The notes under the pieces are model-generated. The model was not told the DNA's origin, ran no database searches, and saw only the letters and a list, made by a program, of their open reading frames with translations. Positions 31,737 to 39,137 of a stretch of DNA of 42,076 nt are shown in pieces. The translations under genes were made by a program, and so were the position numbers. Positions within the stretch are counted from its first letter, which is position 1. Every line of letters starts with the position of its first letter. This DNA is from an uncultured Xylophilus sp. (GTDB taxonomy: Bacteria; Pseudomonadota; Gammaproteobacteria; Burkholderiales; Burkholderiaceae_C): contig CAJYQL010000072.1 of NCBI GenBank assembly GCA_913776965.1, forward strand, positions 1 through 42,076, given 5' to 3'.

Positions 31737-33548
31737 TCAGCGCAGACTTTCGTAGTCAAAATTGCTGATGTACTTTATGACTTCTTCAGGCGGCATGGGC
31801 TTGCCGAGAAAATATCCCTGTATTGCATCACAACCCATGCCAATGAGAATATCAAAGATACCCTTACTCTCTACACCTTCAGCCAAAACCCGGTATCCCA
31901 TCGCATGACCCATAGAAATTATGGATTGAATCAGTAAATTCGCGCGGGTGTCATTCTCGATATCCACGATCAGGCTTCTATCTATTTTCAGAAGCTCTGC
32001 TGGTAGTTCGGGCAAGCACGCAAGATTGCAATATCCACTTCCGAAATCGTCTAGCGACACTGAGCATCCAAGTGCCTGAATCTCACGAAGTACGCCCTTC
32101 GTCATACCGCCCGTCAATACAGCGTTTTCGGTGCATTCAATGTGCAATGATGCAGGCGATATTTCATTACCCTCCAGAATACTCCGCAGATAGTCAACAA
32201 AATTGGGTTGCTCAAGATTTTTTGACGATACATTGACAGCAACTGTCAAAGAATGCCCTTCCACCTTCCACAATCTCAACTGAGCAAGTGCATTGGACAA
32301 CACCCAAGTCGTAATATCCTGAATCATCCGCGTTGCTTCAGCCAAAGGCACGAATTCACTGGGGGGAATAAATCCCCACTTTGGATGATTCCATCGCAGC
32401 AGAGCCTCAACGCCAGTGAATTTCTTCAGGCGCGCGTTGTACTTGGGCTGATAGACCAAGGAAAACTGATCCTCGCTGACAGCCAAAGGTATTTCCCGTA
32501 TGAGGCTGTTGATGCGATGCTGTCTTTCGTCAATCTCGCTGTTGAAATCGAAGAGTAGCCGATGATGCAACTTGGCTTCATACAAGGCTGCAAAAGCATG
32601 TCGAATGACATCATCTCCGGATTCACCGCGTGCTATCCGTTTGAATCCTCCATGTATCCCGCCGACAATCACCACGTCCTTTGAACGCAAGTATTGCTGA
32701 ACCTCAAGTATCAGCTGGTTGGCATGGACGACTGTGTCAGTTCGGCCTGCGTGATCAAAAAGCACCGCAAAGCGAGAAACACCTACATAGTAGAGGCGTA
32801 CGCGATAATCGCTGGTTAGTTCTGCAATTCGCCGAGCGATCTGCTGAAAAAAAATCTCGAGAGTTTTAACGCCCATCAGGCGTGATATGTCTTGAAGCTC
32901 ACCGTGGTCAATCAATTCCATGACCATCAGAGACCGCGGATGGCCCGACTCTGATTTATCAAGATCTTCAATATCTTCAACAAGCTGCGTGCGGTTATGC
33001 AGCCCGGTGATATGGTCCAACTTACCAGTGGCAAGACGGTGCTCGATCTGCACCAGAGCAAGTGCTGCCAAGTCGATGAGTTGCCCTACTTGTTGTACGG
33101 AAAACTGCCTAGGCTGGTAGTCGAGTATGCACATGCTACCGACGGCAAAGCCCTTCGAAGTTATTAAAGGCACGCCAGCATAAAACCTGAAAATCTTGCC
33201 CGTCGAATCTTGGTCACTATCGCCGAACCGCGAATCCAGCTCAGTATCTTGAATGACCATAGGCGTCGATTGCCTGATGGTGTAATCGCAAAATGCTCCA
33301 TTGCGCGGAATACAGGTTTGATCCAACCCAAACCGACCTTTGGGATGGAGACTTTGAGAGTCGATCAAGTTGATGAGCGCTACGGGAACATTGAATAGCG
33401 CGGCCGCGATCCGCGTCACTTCATCAAAACATACTCCGGTGTCATCTTCCAGCAACCTCGTTGATTGCAAAACTCGCAATCGCTCCTCTTCGTGGCTCCA
33501 TCCTTCATCTTTGATGGCAAATCCAGAGATTGCTGGAACCTTAATCAC
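31737..33548 (-). CDS. GAF-GGDEF(degenerate)-EAL c-di-GMP phosphodiesterase (cargo)
   Basis: A 603-residue cytosolic protein. GAF domain at about 40-170; a GGDEF-like domain at about 175-335 whose signature is degenerate (VGVSRFAVLF at about 255-264), so it should not make c-di-GMP; EAL domain at about 345-595. The EAL residues for hydrolysis of c-di-GMP to pGpG are present: E381-A-L, N439 in NVSS, E471/E474 in ECTE, D500-D501-FGSG, K521, E557 in AEGVE and Q577-GY. Start GTG at 33548 has AAGGTG upstream. GC content is clearly lower than in the phage backbone, a sign of separate origin. Predicted effect in a lysogen: lower c-di-GMP, favouring motility over biofilm. It is the first gene after the repressor-BRCT operon. 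Confidence 0.92.
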   Translation of the reverse strand: MIKVPAISGFAIKDEGWSHEEERLRVLQSTRLLEDDTGVCFDEVTRIAAALFNVPVALINLIDSQSLHPKGRFGLDQTCIPRNGAFCDYTIRQSTPMVIQDTELDSRFGDSDQDSTGKIFRFYAGVPLITSKGFAVGSMCILDYQPRQFSVQQVGQLIDLAALALVQIEHRLATGKLDHITGLHNRTQLVEDIEDLDKSESGHPRSLMVMELIDHGELQDISRLMGVKTLEIFFQQIARRIAELTSDYRVRLYYVGVSRFAVLFDHAGRTDTVVHANQLILEVQQYLRSKDVVIVGGIHGGFKRIARGESGDDVIRHAFAALYEAKLHHRLLFDFNSEIDERQHRINSLIREIPLAVSEDQFSLVYQPKYNARLKKFTGVEALLRWNHPKWGFIPPSEFVPLAEATRMIQDITTWVLSNALAQLRLWKVEGHSLTVAVNVSSKNLEQPNFVDYLRSILEGNEISPASLHIECTENAVLTGGMTKGVLREIQALGCSVSLDDFGSGYCNLACLPELPAELLKIDRSLIVDIENDTRANLLIQSIISMGHAMGYRVLAEGVESKGIFDILIGMGCDAIQGYFLGKPMPPEEVIKYISNFDYESLR

Positions 33549-33564
33549 AACGCACCTTCAATAA

Positions 33565-33595
33565 ATTTAAATGTTAGTCGAATACCGATTTAAAT
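33565..33595. promoter_or_regulatory. Paired ATTTAAAT palindromes before the EAL gene
   Basis: Two identical 8-bp palindromes ATTTAAAT lie at 33565-33572 and 33588-33595, 23 bp apart start to start (about two helical turns), in the short AT-rich gap between the BRCT gene and the GTG of the EAL gene. They could be an operator or part of a promoter. No protein can be assigned. Confidence 0.4.
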
Positions 33596-33634
33596 AGTGC
33601 GGGCTTTGAATAAACACCAACAGAACTCAGAGTG

Positions 33635-34141
33635 CTACCGCATCAGTAAGTCGATTGCACTGTCGGGTAGCTCACCCGTCGCCATCAGCACATGCATGTC
33701 CGGCTCCGTCAGCACATAGACGTTCTGCGCCCGCGATTTCTCCACCTTTGACGGCCCAGCGTTCGGACCGCAGCAGAGAAAGACCAGTCCCTGTGTCACG
33801 GTCTGCACCACCTTGAGCCCGGCGGCGTTGGCCTTGCTCTCCAGCGTCGCGCGCTGGACCTTGGCGAAGCCGGTGAAGAGGATGTGGGGCCGTGCATCCG
33901 CCGGGCGATCGCGCACCACCTTCGGCGGCGGCTGGCCGGCGGGGTCGCGCAGCAGCCGCGCGCACCCGTCGTAGTACTCGTGCACCCGGTCCTTGCGGAA
34001 CGTTCGCACCTGCGGATCACCCTCGCCCCATCCGCGGATGTAGTGCCCTACCTCACCCCATTTCACCAGCGTTCGCTCGGTGATTTCGCCGACGGCGTTG
34101 CAGTAGCGAAACCGGATGGGGGAGAGGGTCACGTCCGTCAT
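33635..34141 (-). CDS. WYL-like plus BRCT domain protein
   Basis: A 168-residue protein with two small domains. Residues about 7-58 (IRFRYCNAVGEITERTLVKWGE, RTFRKDRVHEYYDG) resemble a WYL-type ligand- or nucleic-acid-sensing fold. Residues about 85-155 (HILFTGFAKVQRATLESKANAAGLKVV, CCGPNAGPSKVEKSRAQNVYVLTE) have the layout of a BRCT domain as in NAD-dependent DNA ligase. BRCT domains bind DNA ends or phosphopeptides. It overlaps the repressor gene by 4 bp (ATGA), so it belongs to the lysogeny operon. It may sense DNA damage or modulate the repressors; this is an inference. Confidence 0.75.
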   Translation of the reverse strand: MTDVTLSPIRFRYCNAVGEITERTLVKWGEVGHYIRGWGEGDPQVRTFRKDRVHEYYDGCARLLRDPAGQPPPKVVRDRPADARPHILFTGFAKVQRATLESKANAAGLKVVQTVTQGLVFLCCGPNAGPSKVEKSRAQNVYVLTEPDMHVLMATGELPDSAIDLLMR

Positions 34142-34494
34142 GTGCGTGCAGGTATGTCGGGTTGAAGTGAACCGCGCGCCAGGCCGGCGGCGATTTGGGA
34201 CAAGCTGCGTCGGAACTCCGCCGGCGCGCTGCGAAAGACCGTCAGCATTTCCGCTTCTTCGTCCGTGAGTTGGGCACCGAGGAACTGCATCTGCAGGCTG
34301 GAGCGCGTGCCAGTGACCACGTACAGCACGTCAACGCCGGCCACCGCAAGCTTGGCGAGAAATTCCGCACTCGGCGTCTGCTCTCCCTTTTCCCAGGCGA
34401 GCACCGTCCGTCGAGACACCCCCGCCGTTTGGGCGAACCCATCCTGCACAGCACCCAGCTGCATGCGCTCGGACTTAAGGCGCTCGCCGATCAC
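34138..34494 (-). CDS. XRE-family repressor, copy 2
   Basis: A 118-residue protein. HTH at about residues 15-50 (VQDGFAQTAGVSRRTVLAWEKGEQTPSAEFL) is followed by LYVVTGTRSSLQMQFLGAQLTDEEAEMLTVF, a short C-terminal oligomerisation part. The same C-terminal layout is seen in the next gene (LYVVTGQRIALKQAQVLGVQLDAAELEVVEAF), so the two are related copies. It has no peptidase domain, so it is not self-cleaving. It overlaps both neighbours by 4 bp (ATGA). Confidence 0.88.
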   Translation of the reverse strand: MIGERLKSERMQLGAVQDGFAQTAGVSRRTVLAWEKGEQTPSAEFLAKLAVAGVDVLYVVTGTRSSLQMQFLGAQLTDEEAEMLTVFRSAPAEFRRSLSQIAAGLARGSLQPDIPART

Positions 34495-34877
34495 CGGCTA
34501 ATACCCCCCAGCGTTGTTGCGATCCTCTTCACCACTTTCCGATCATCTTCCACACACGCTCGGAACGCTTCCACCACTTCCAGCTCTGCAGCATCGAGTT
34601 GCACGCCGAGAACCTGCGCCTGCTTGAGAGCAATGCGTTGACCGGTGACGACGTAGAGCGGGTCAAAGCCGAGTTCAGCCGCGTGCGCGATGAACTCAAC
34701 GGTAGGCACGAGCGCACCCCTCTCCCACTCGACGATTGACCGCCTGGAAACTTCGCTGCGCTCGGCCAAGTCGGCTTGGCTCAAGTTGAGCCGCTGTCGC
34801 TCTTCTCGCAAGCGCGATCCGATGATTGCGCGCAATTCAGCCTTACCGAGCTTGTCTTGCGCATAATTCGGCGTCAT
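34491..34877 (-). CDS. XRE-family repressor, copy 1 (probable immunity repressor)
   Basis: A 128-residue protein with the HTH RLREERQRLNLSQADLAERSEVSRRSIVEWERG at about residues 22-54 and the C-terminal LYVVTGQRIALKQAQVLGVQL related to copy 2. It faces the early genes across 42 bp, the position of a prophage repressor. Start ATG at 34877 (MTPNYAQDKLGK) is chosen; the open frame runs further but enters the divergent gene. Together with copy 2 it makes up the lysogeny switch. Which copy binds the operator is not known. Confidence 0.9.
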   Translation of the reverse strand: MTPNYAQDKLGKAELRAIIGSRLREERQRLNLSQADLAERSEVSRRSIVEWERGALVPTVEFIAHAAELGFDPLYVVTGQRIALKQAQVLGVQLDAAELEVVEAFRACVEDDRKVVKRIATTLGGISR

Positions 34878-34919
34878 AATTTGAAAAAGTGCATTTCTAC
34901 GTTCCTCAATCGTACCCGT
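34853..34919. promoter_or_regulatory. Divergent switch region between repressor and early genes
   Basis: Holds the start of the repressor gene and a 42-bp gap. On the plus strand TTGTCT (34853-34858) and CATAAT (34875-34880) with 16 bp between them may be the early promoter. CATAATT occurs twice, at 34862-34868 and 34875-34881, as a direct repeat with 13-bp phase, a possible operator. Boundaries are approximate. Confidence 0.4.
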
Positions 34920-35138
34920 ATGGCCCTCACCGCTAGCAGCACCGGCATCCGTCGCGCCCCGAATGGCCTGGACAGCTCCAAGCCTGTCCCCGTCCGCTTC
35001 ACTGCCGAGGAACGCGCTCGGCACAAGCGCATCGCCGAAACCGAACAACGAAGCCTGGCATCCGTCGTCCGCCTGCTGGCGCTCAAGGGCGCCGAGGTCT
35101 ACGACCGCCACCCCTCCAGCCTGCTCCGCGGCTCTTGA
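34920..35138 (+). CDS. Small ribbon-helix-helix-like protein, first early gene
   Basis: A 72-residue protein beginning MALTASSTGIRRAPNGLDSS. The core VPVRFTAEERARHKRIAETEQRSLASVVRLLALKGAEVYD has the beta-helix-helix pattern of RHH DNA-binding proteins. First gene of the rightward early operon, opposite the repressor, so it occupies the position of Cox/Apl-type regulators. Assignment is by pattern only. Confidence 0.65.
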   Translation: MALTASSTGIRRAPNGLDSSKPVPVRFTAEERARHKRIAETEQRSLASVVRLLALKGAEVYDRHPSSLLRGS

Positions 35139-35177
35139 TTCGTCCTTTGCTCCCATCGTTTTCTCCTGAGGTTTCGC

Positions 35178-35375
35178 ATGTACCCCGACCCGAAGCGCGT
35201 GCGCGACATCCGGCTGACCATCCGCGTGAACGACTATGAGTGGGACTTCATCCAGCAGATGGCGAACGCCCGGGGCGAACAGCCGTCCAGCATGTTTCGG
35301 GAAATGGGCATGAAAGAGGCCCTGCGCTCCGTCGCTACCGAACAGGATCCGAGTCTGGAACAGCGCGCCGCCTGA
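35178..35375 (+). CDS. Second ribbon-helix-helix-like early protein
   Basis: A 65-residue protein beginning MYPDPKRVRDIRLTIRVNDY. The segment IRLTIRVNDYEWDFIQQMANARGEQPSSMFREMGMKEAL is a clear strand-helix-helix with the spacing of RHH proteins. Probable regulator or replication accessory protein. A ribosome site (CTGAGG) precedes the ATG. Confidence 0.7.
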   Translation: MYPDPKRVRDIRLTIRVNDYEWDFIQQMANARGEQPSSMFREMGMKEALRSVATEQDPSLEQRAA

Positions 35376-35431
35376 CGGAAGACGACAAAAAGCAGCGAGT
35401 CGTCGGTCGAAAAGCATCCGAAACCACCCCC

Positions 35432-35620
35432 ATGCCTGAGCACACCCTCACCGTCAATGCCGAGCTGCAGCGCCTTCTGGAGCGGGTGCGCGTGCGCCGC
35501 GGCATGGCGAACCTTGAGCAGGCCCTGGAGTGGCTGGTCAAGACCCGCATCCGTCGCATCAGCCGCCAAGCCGGCGGCAACGTGCTCTACCTGGTCAGCG
35601 AAAGGGACGGCACCGCATGA
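35432..35620 (+). CDS. Third ribbon-helix-helix-like early protein
   Basis: A 62-residue protein beginning MPEHTLTVNAELQRLLERVR. The pattern of a strand then two helices (TLTVNAELQRLLERVRVRRGMANLEQALEWLVKTRI) again suits an RHH dimer. Its stop overlaps the ogr start (ATGA), so the two are coupled. Confidence 0.6.
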   Translation: MPEHTLTVNAELQRLLERVRVRRGMANLEQALEWLVKTRIRRISRQAGGNVLYLVSERDGTA

Positions 35621-35958
35621 AGCTGCACATCACCTGCCCCAACTGCGGCAAGGCGGCCTTCGGCACCCACAAGCGCCAACTGTCCGAGCTGGTCACCGAG
35701 GTCTATTACGAGTGCCGCAACCCGCACTGCTTCGCGCGGTTCGTGTTCACCGGCGAGGTGGCCCGCTGGCTGCAACTGCCGGTGAAGCTGAACCCGCAGC
35801 TCAACGTGCCCCTGTCGCCCGCCATCAACGTGCGCGGCCTGCAGGACGCCCTGCAGCACCTGCACGTCGCTGACCTGCCGCCCAGCGGCGAAGCCTTCGA
35901 GGTCGCCCGCGGCCAGCTCGACATCTTCCACGACGGCGTGGCCGCGCATGGCCCGTAA
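35617..35958 (+). CDS. ogr: Ogr/Delta-type late gene activator
   Basis: A 113-residue protein (P2 Ogr: 72). The zinc-binding motif is C7-X2-C10-X22-C33-X4-C38 (CPNCG ... CRNPHCF), the layout of the Ogr/Delta family. Ogr binds upstream of late promoters and recruits RNA polymerase through its alpha subunit. The three 24-bp late boxes at 8780, 15127 and 21598 are the likely targets. The C-terminal 60 residues (LNVPLSPAINVRGLQDALQHL) are an extension of unknown role. Coupled to the RHH gene upstream by 4 bp. In P2 ogr is at the end of the D operon, so its placement here in the early operon is different. Confidence 0.88.
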   Translation: MKLHITCPNCGKAAFGTHKRQLSELVTEVYYECRNPHCFARFVFTGEVARWLQLPVKLNPQLNVPLSPAINVRGLQDALQHLHVADLPPSGEAFEVARGQLDIFHDGVAAHGP

Positions 35959-36065
35959 CCGTCCGCCGCCGTAGCGCGGCCACCCTCCCCGCCCCATCCC
36001 GTTCCCCGTCCCGCTGCAGCGCGCTGCGCTGCGGATTGGGCGAAGCCTTGCCCGGAGAAAGCCTG

Positions 36066-36305
36066 ATGTTGTCCCTGCTGCCCCCGTCGCCCACCCTGCG
36101 CACGCCCCGCGCCCTGCCGCAGTGGCTGCAGCCGCACACCCCGTCGCCCATGAAGCTGTGGACGGTCAAGCACACCGACATCGCCGGCCAGCGCCGCCGC
36201 ATGTGCGTCGCCGCCCGCAGCAACGGCGACGCGATGGACTGCGCCGAGCGCATGTTCGGCGACGCCCGGGCGATGTCGGCCCTGCGCGTGCCGCGGCGGG
36301 GGTAA
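36066..36305 (+). CDS. Small early protein, unknown
   Basis: A 79-residue protein beginning MLSLLPPSPTLRTPRALPQW. The C-terminal part (MKLWTVKHTDIAGQRRRMCVAARSNGDAMDCAERMFGDAR) is a compact alpha/beta-like module met in small proteins of P2-like early regions. The GGAGAAA ribosome site 8 bp upstream supports the start. The 107 bp before it hold no other gene. Confidence 0.6.
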   Translation: MLSLLPPSPTLRTPRALPQWLQPHTPSPMKLWTVKHTDIAGQRRRMCVAARSNGDAMDCAERMFGDARAMSALRVPRRG

Positions 36306-36311
36306 CCGGTC

Positions 36312-36566
36312 ATGGCACTGACGATCAAGAAGAACGACTTGGGCAGCCTGTTCCTGCCCGCTGAACGGGATGAGCGCGCCGCGGTCCAGTACCTCGAAGC
36401 CGCCCGGCAGCGGACCTATGGGACGCGCAACTTCGACGCGGTGTGCCGCGCTTACATCATCGTGCTCAACGAACATGAGCGGACGGTGGAGCTGATCCGC
36501 AAGCGCGGCGGCCTGTTGCTCATCGTGGACCCGGTGGTGCCCGCACGAAAGGGCCGCCGCGCGTGA
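36312..36566 (+). CDS. Small early protein, unknown
   Basis: An 84-residue protein (MALTIKKNDLGSLFLPAERDERAAVQYLEA). Helical centre and strongly basic C-terminal tail (VPARKGRRA). Its stop overlaps the next gene's GTG start (GTGA). Position suggests a replication-region accessory protein. No family is named. Confidence 0.6.
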   Translation: MALTIKKNDLGSLFLPAERDERAAVQYLEAARQRTYGTRNFDAVCRAYIIVLNEHERTVELIRKRGGLLLIVDPVVPARKGRRA

Positions 36567-36772
36567 ACCCCTCGACCCTCACCGCGCCGCAGTACGGCGT
36601 GCTGTGCCCCCTGGCACCGCACACCGACAACCCGGCCTGCCCCGATCGCCCCCGCGCACCGACGGTCGCCGAGCGCGCCCGCCTGCGCGACCTGCGCGAA
36701 TCCGTCGCGGTGGACTACCGCCGCCTTTACGCCAACCCGCCGCGTGGCGTGTGGCGGCCGTTCAAGGGCTGA
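36563..36772 (+). CDS. Small early protein, unknown
   Basis: A 69-residue protein starting with GTG, coupled to the previous gene by 4 bp. N-terminal half Pro/Cys-rich (YGVLCPLAPHTDNPACPDRP), then a helix (TVAERARLRDLRESVAVDYRRLY). Ends GVWRPFKG. Function unknown. Next gene starts 4 bp later. Confidence 0.55.
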   Translation: MNPSTLTAPQYGVLCPLAPHTDNPACPDRPRAPTVAERARLRDLRESVAVDYRRLYANPPRGVWRPFKG

Positions 36773-36776
36773 CCGC

Positions 36777-37157
36777 GTGTCGTTCGACCCGATCGCCACC
36801 TCGGCGGATCCCGTCCTCGGGCTCGCCGCTGTGCCTGCCGCGCTGCAGGCGGTCGCGCGCCGGCCGGCGCTGCCCGCAGAGCTGCAGCGGTTCATGCGCC
36901 TGCGCGATGAGTTCGTGCAGATCGCCAGCCAGGGGAAGTACCTCGATGCCGCGTCGCAGGAGTGGTGCGAGCTGCCGTCCAACTGGCGCATGGCCCTGGT
37001 GCTGCTGGCCGGCATCGGCACCGAGACCGACCTGTCGACGCTCGCCTCCCGCGCCTGGCTGGAGATTCCGCCGCCCGAGCGCGACGAAATCAAGAGCGTG
37101 GTGCGCTTCGGCAAACGTTACTTCGCCCGCGTCACCGCGCTGGCGGCGAGGGTCTAG
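36777..37157 (+). CDS. Early protein upstream of A, unknown
   Basis: A 126-residue protein starting at GTG 36777 (MSFDPIATSADPVLGLAAVPAALQA). Helical, with FMRLRDEFVQIASQGKYLDAA and WRMALVLLAGIGTETDLSTLASRAWLEIPPPERDEIKSVVRFGK. Ends 3 bp before A, so it is made with it. It may be a replication helper; P2 has small genes at this place without similarity that I can see. Confidence 0.6.
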   Translation: MSFDPIATSADPVLGLAAVPAALQAVARRPALPAELQRFMRLRDEFVQIASQGKYLDAASQEWCELPSNWRMALVLLAGIGTETDLSTLASRAWLEIPPPERDEIKSVVRFGKRYFARVTALAARV

Positions 37158-37160
37158 GCG

Positions 37161-39137
37161 ATGACCAAGGTGCACCTGCCGCAGTCGGTCGAGGACTGGG
37201 AACTCAACTACGCCAGCGCCGCAGCGCTCGGCTGCGAGGACCGGCTGACCTTCGGCCAGGCATCGGCACACCTCAAGCGTGTGGTGGACTGCGCGCCGCC
37301 CGGCTGGCGCACGGCGATCCGCCGCCGCTTCGGCCGCGAGCAGACCCAGGACATCCTCACCAGCGCCGACGGCTGGCGCCTGGAGCTGCCCGAGTGGGCG
37401 CAAGCCTGGAGCCTGCTGGAGCTGGTCCGCCACTTCGAGCGCGAACACGGCGACGCGATCGGCTGGGACATCAGCGACGACGACATCTGCGCGATGGCGA
37501 AGAAGCTGGCCGGCTATGCCGATGAGCTGGACGACGGCTCGATCGCGCAGGGCCTGGACCTGCCGGCCCGCGTCGATGCGGTGCGCCTGCTGGTCCGCTC
37601 GGTCGGCATCCAAGAGGACAAGGCCATCACCGGCGAGCCGGCAATCAAGCGCGCACAGGATCCGACATGGTGGCGCCGCCGCCTGCGCGTGCACGTGGCG
37701 CGCGTGGTCGAGGGCGGTGCGGTCGGCCTGGGCGTCGTCCACCGCGACAGCGGCGGCTACGTGAGCCACGGCACCCTGCAGCGCCGGCAGCAGCAGCTAC
37801 AGCGCAACGCCGACAGCCTCGGCCGCACGCTGTACCGCAACGAGGTGGGCCAGGTCTACACCCTGCGCGACTTGGCCGCGCTCGGCACCGCCAACCCGGC
37901 GATCCGCGGCGGCGAGCTGATGACGCGCATCCGCGGCGCCGAGGAATATGCCGACAGCCGCGGCCACGTCGGCCTGTTCATCACCCTGACCACGCCGAGC
38001 CGCTTCCATGCGGTGAAGCTGGGCACCGGCGGCCGGCCGGTGCCGAATCGCACCTACGAGGGCGCCACGCCGCGCGACGGCCAGCTCTGGCTGCGCGACA
38101 AGTGGCAGCGCCTGCGCTCCCACCTGGGCCGCAAGAAGCTGCGCCTGTATGGCCTGCGCGTGGCCGAGCCGCACCACGACGGCACGCCGCACTGGCATGC
38201 CCTGGTGTGGGTAGAGAGCGAGGCCGAGGCCATCCGCTTCGAGGCCTCGCTGCGCCGCTACTGGCTGTCCGACGCCGGCAACGAACGCGGCGCGCAGGCG
38301 AACCGGATCAACGTCAAGCGCATGGTCGCCGGCGGCGGCGCCGGCTACGTGGCGAAGTACATCGCCAAGAGCGTCGGCCACATCGCCCTGCGCGAGCACC
38401 TTGACGTGGTGGAGGGCCAGGGCATCACGATGGACCTGCCCGGCATGGCAGTGGACCAAGGCGACCAGCCGGCCGCGACGGGCGGCAACGCCGGCGCCCG
38501 CCGGGTCGATGCCTGGGCGGCCACCTGGGGCATCCGGCAATTCCAGCCGCTCGGCATGCCGAGCGTGACGGTGTGGCGCGAGCTGCGCCGCGTGACGCCC
38601 GACCAGTTGGAGCTGTTCCAGCAAGAGGGCGACCGCGACACCGTGCGGGCCTATCACGCATGCCACCGCCGCGGCGCTGTCCGCGCGGACTGGCGCATCT
38701 TCATGGAGGCGATGGGCGGTCACGCGGTCAAGCGCTGCCAGTGGCGCCTGCGCACCGCCCACCGGCCGCCCGAGGACGGTCAGGTCAACAAATACGGCGA
38801 GGCCGTGACCGTCGGCCGCATCGTCGGCCTGCGGGCGCAGTGCGGCCGCATGGCCGGCCGGTGGCTGGTGTCGCGCCGGATCGCCTGGACACCGGTGGTC
38901 GATGGCGCAGGCCCGACCGTGGAACAGGCCGCGCCGGCGGTCGAGGACGCGGCCGTCCGCGCGGCTCTGCCGTGCGCTTGGACTGGTTTCAATAACTGTA
39001 CGGCCCGCATCACCGGGACGCTGGCGCGCGAGCTTTTCGGCCAGCCCGAGCCCGAAAAACCGGACTGGTGCACCCCGTCCGGGGTCGCGGAAATGCGTGC
39101 GGCCTTCGCCCGCGCCACCGCCGGGGGGTTCCAGTGA
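37161..39137 (+). CDS. A: HUH replication initiator (P2 gpA family)
   Basis: A 658-residue protein (P2 gpA: 761) that nicks the phage origin and starts rolling-circle replication of the circular genome. HUH superfamily motifs: motif 1 LFITLTTPS (272-280); motif 2 EPHHDGTPHWHALVW with His344 and His346; motif 3 GYVAKYIAKS with two tyrosines, Tyr396 and Tyr400. The two catalytic tyrosines four residues apart are characteristic of the P2 A class. The origin in P2 lies inside A; an equivalent site was not located here. Overlaps the next gene by 4 bp (GTGA). Confidence 0.93.
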   Translation: MTKVHLPQSVEDWELNYASAAALGCEDRLTFGQASAHLKRVVDCAPPGWRTAIRRRFGREQTQDILTSADGWRLELPEWAQAWSLLELVRHFEREHGDAIGWDISDDDICAMAKKLAGYADELDDGSIAQGLDLPARVDAVRLLVRSVGIQEDKAITGEPAIKRAQDPTWWRRRLRVHVARVVEGGAVGLGVVHRDSGGYVSHGTLQRRQQQLQRNADSLGRTLYRNEVGQVYTLRDLAALGTANPAIRGGELMTRIRGAEEYADSRGHVGLFITLTTPSRFHAVKLGTGGRPVPNRTYEGATPRDGQLWLRDKWQRLRSHLGRKKLRLYGLRVAEPHHDGTPHWHALVWVESEAEAIRFEASLRRYWLSDAGNERGAQANRINVKRMVAGGGAGYVAKYIAKSVGHIALREHLDVVEGQGITMDLPGMAVDQGDQPAATGGNAGARRVDAWAATWGIRQFQPLGMPSVTVWRELRRVTPDQLELFQQEGDRDTVRAYHACHRRGAVRADWRIFMEAMGGHAVKRCQWRLRTAHRPPEDGQVNKYGEAVTVGRIVGLRAQCGRMAGRWLVSRRIAWTPVVDGAGPTVEQAAPAVEDAAVRAALPCAWTGFNNCTARITGTLARELFGQPEPEKPDWCTPSGVAEMRAAFARATAGGFQ

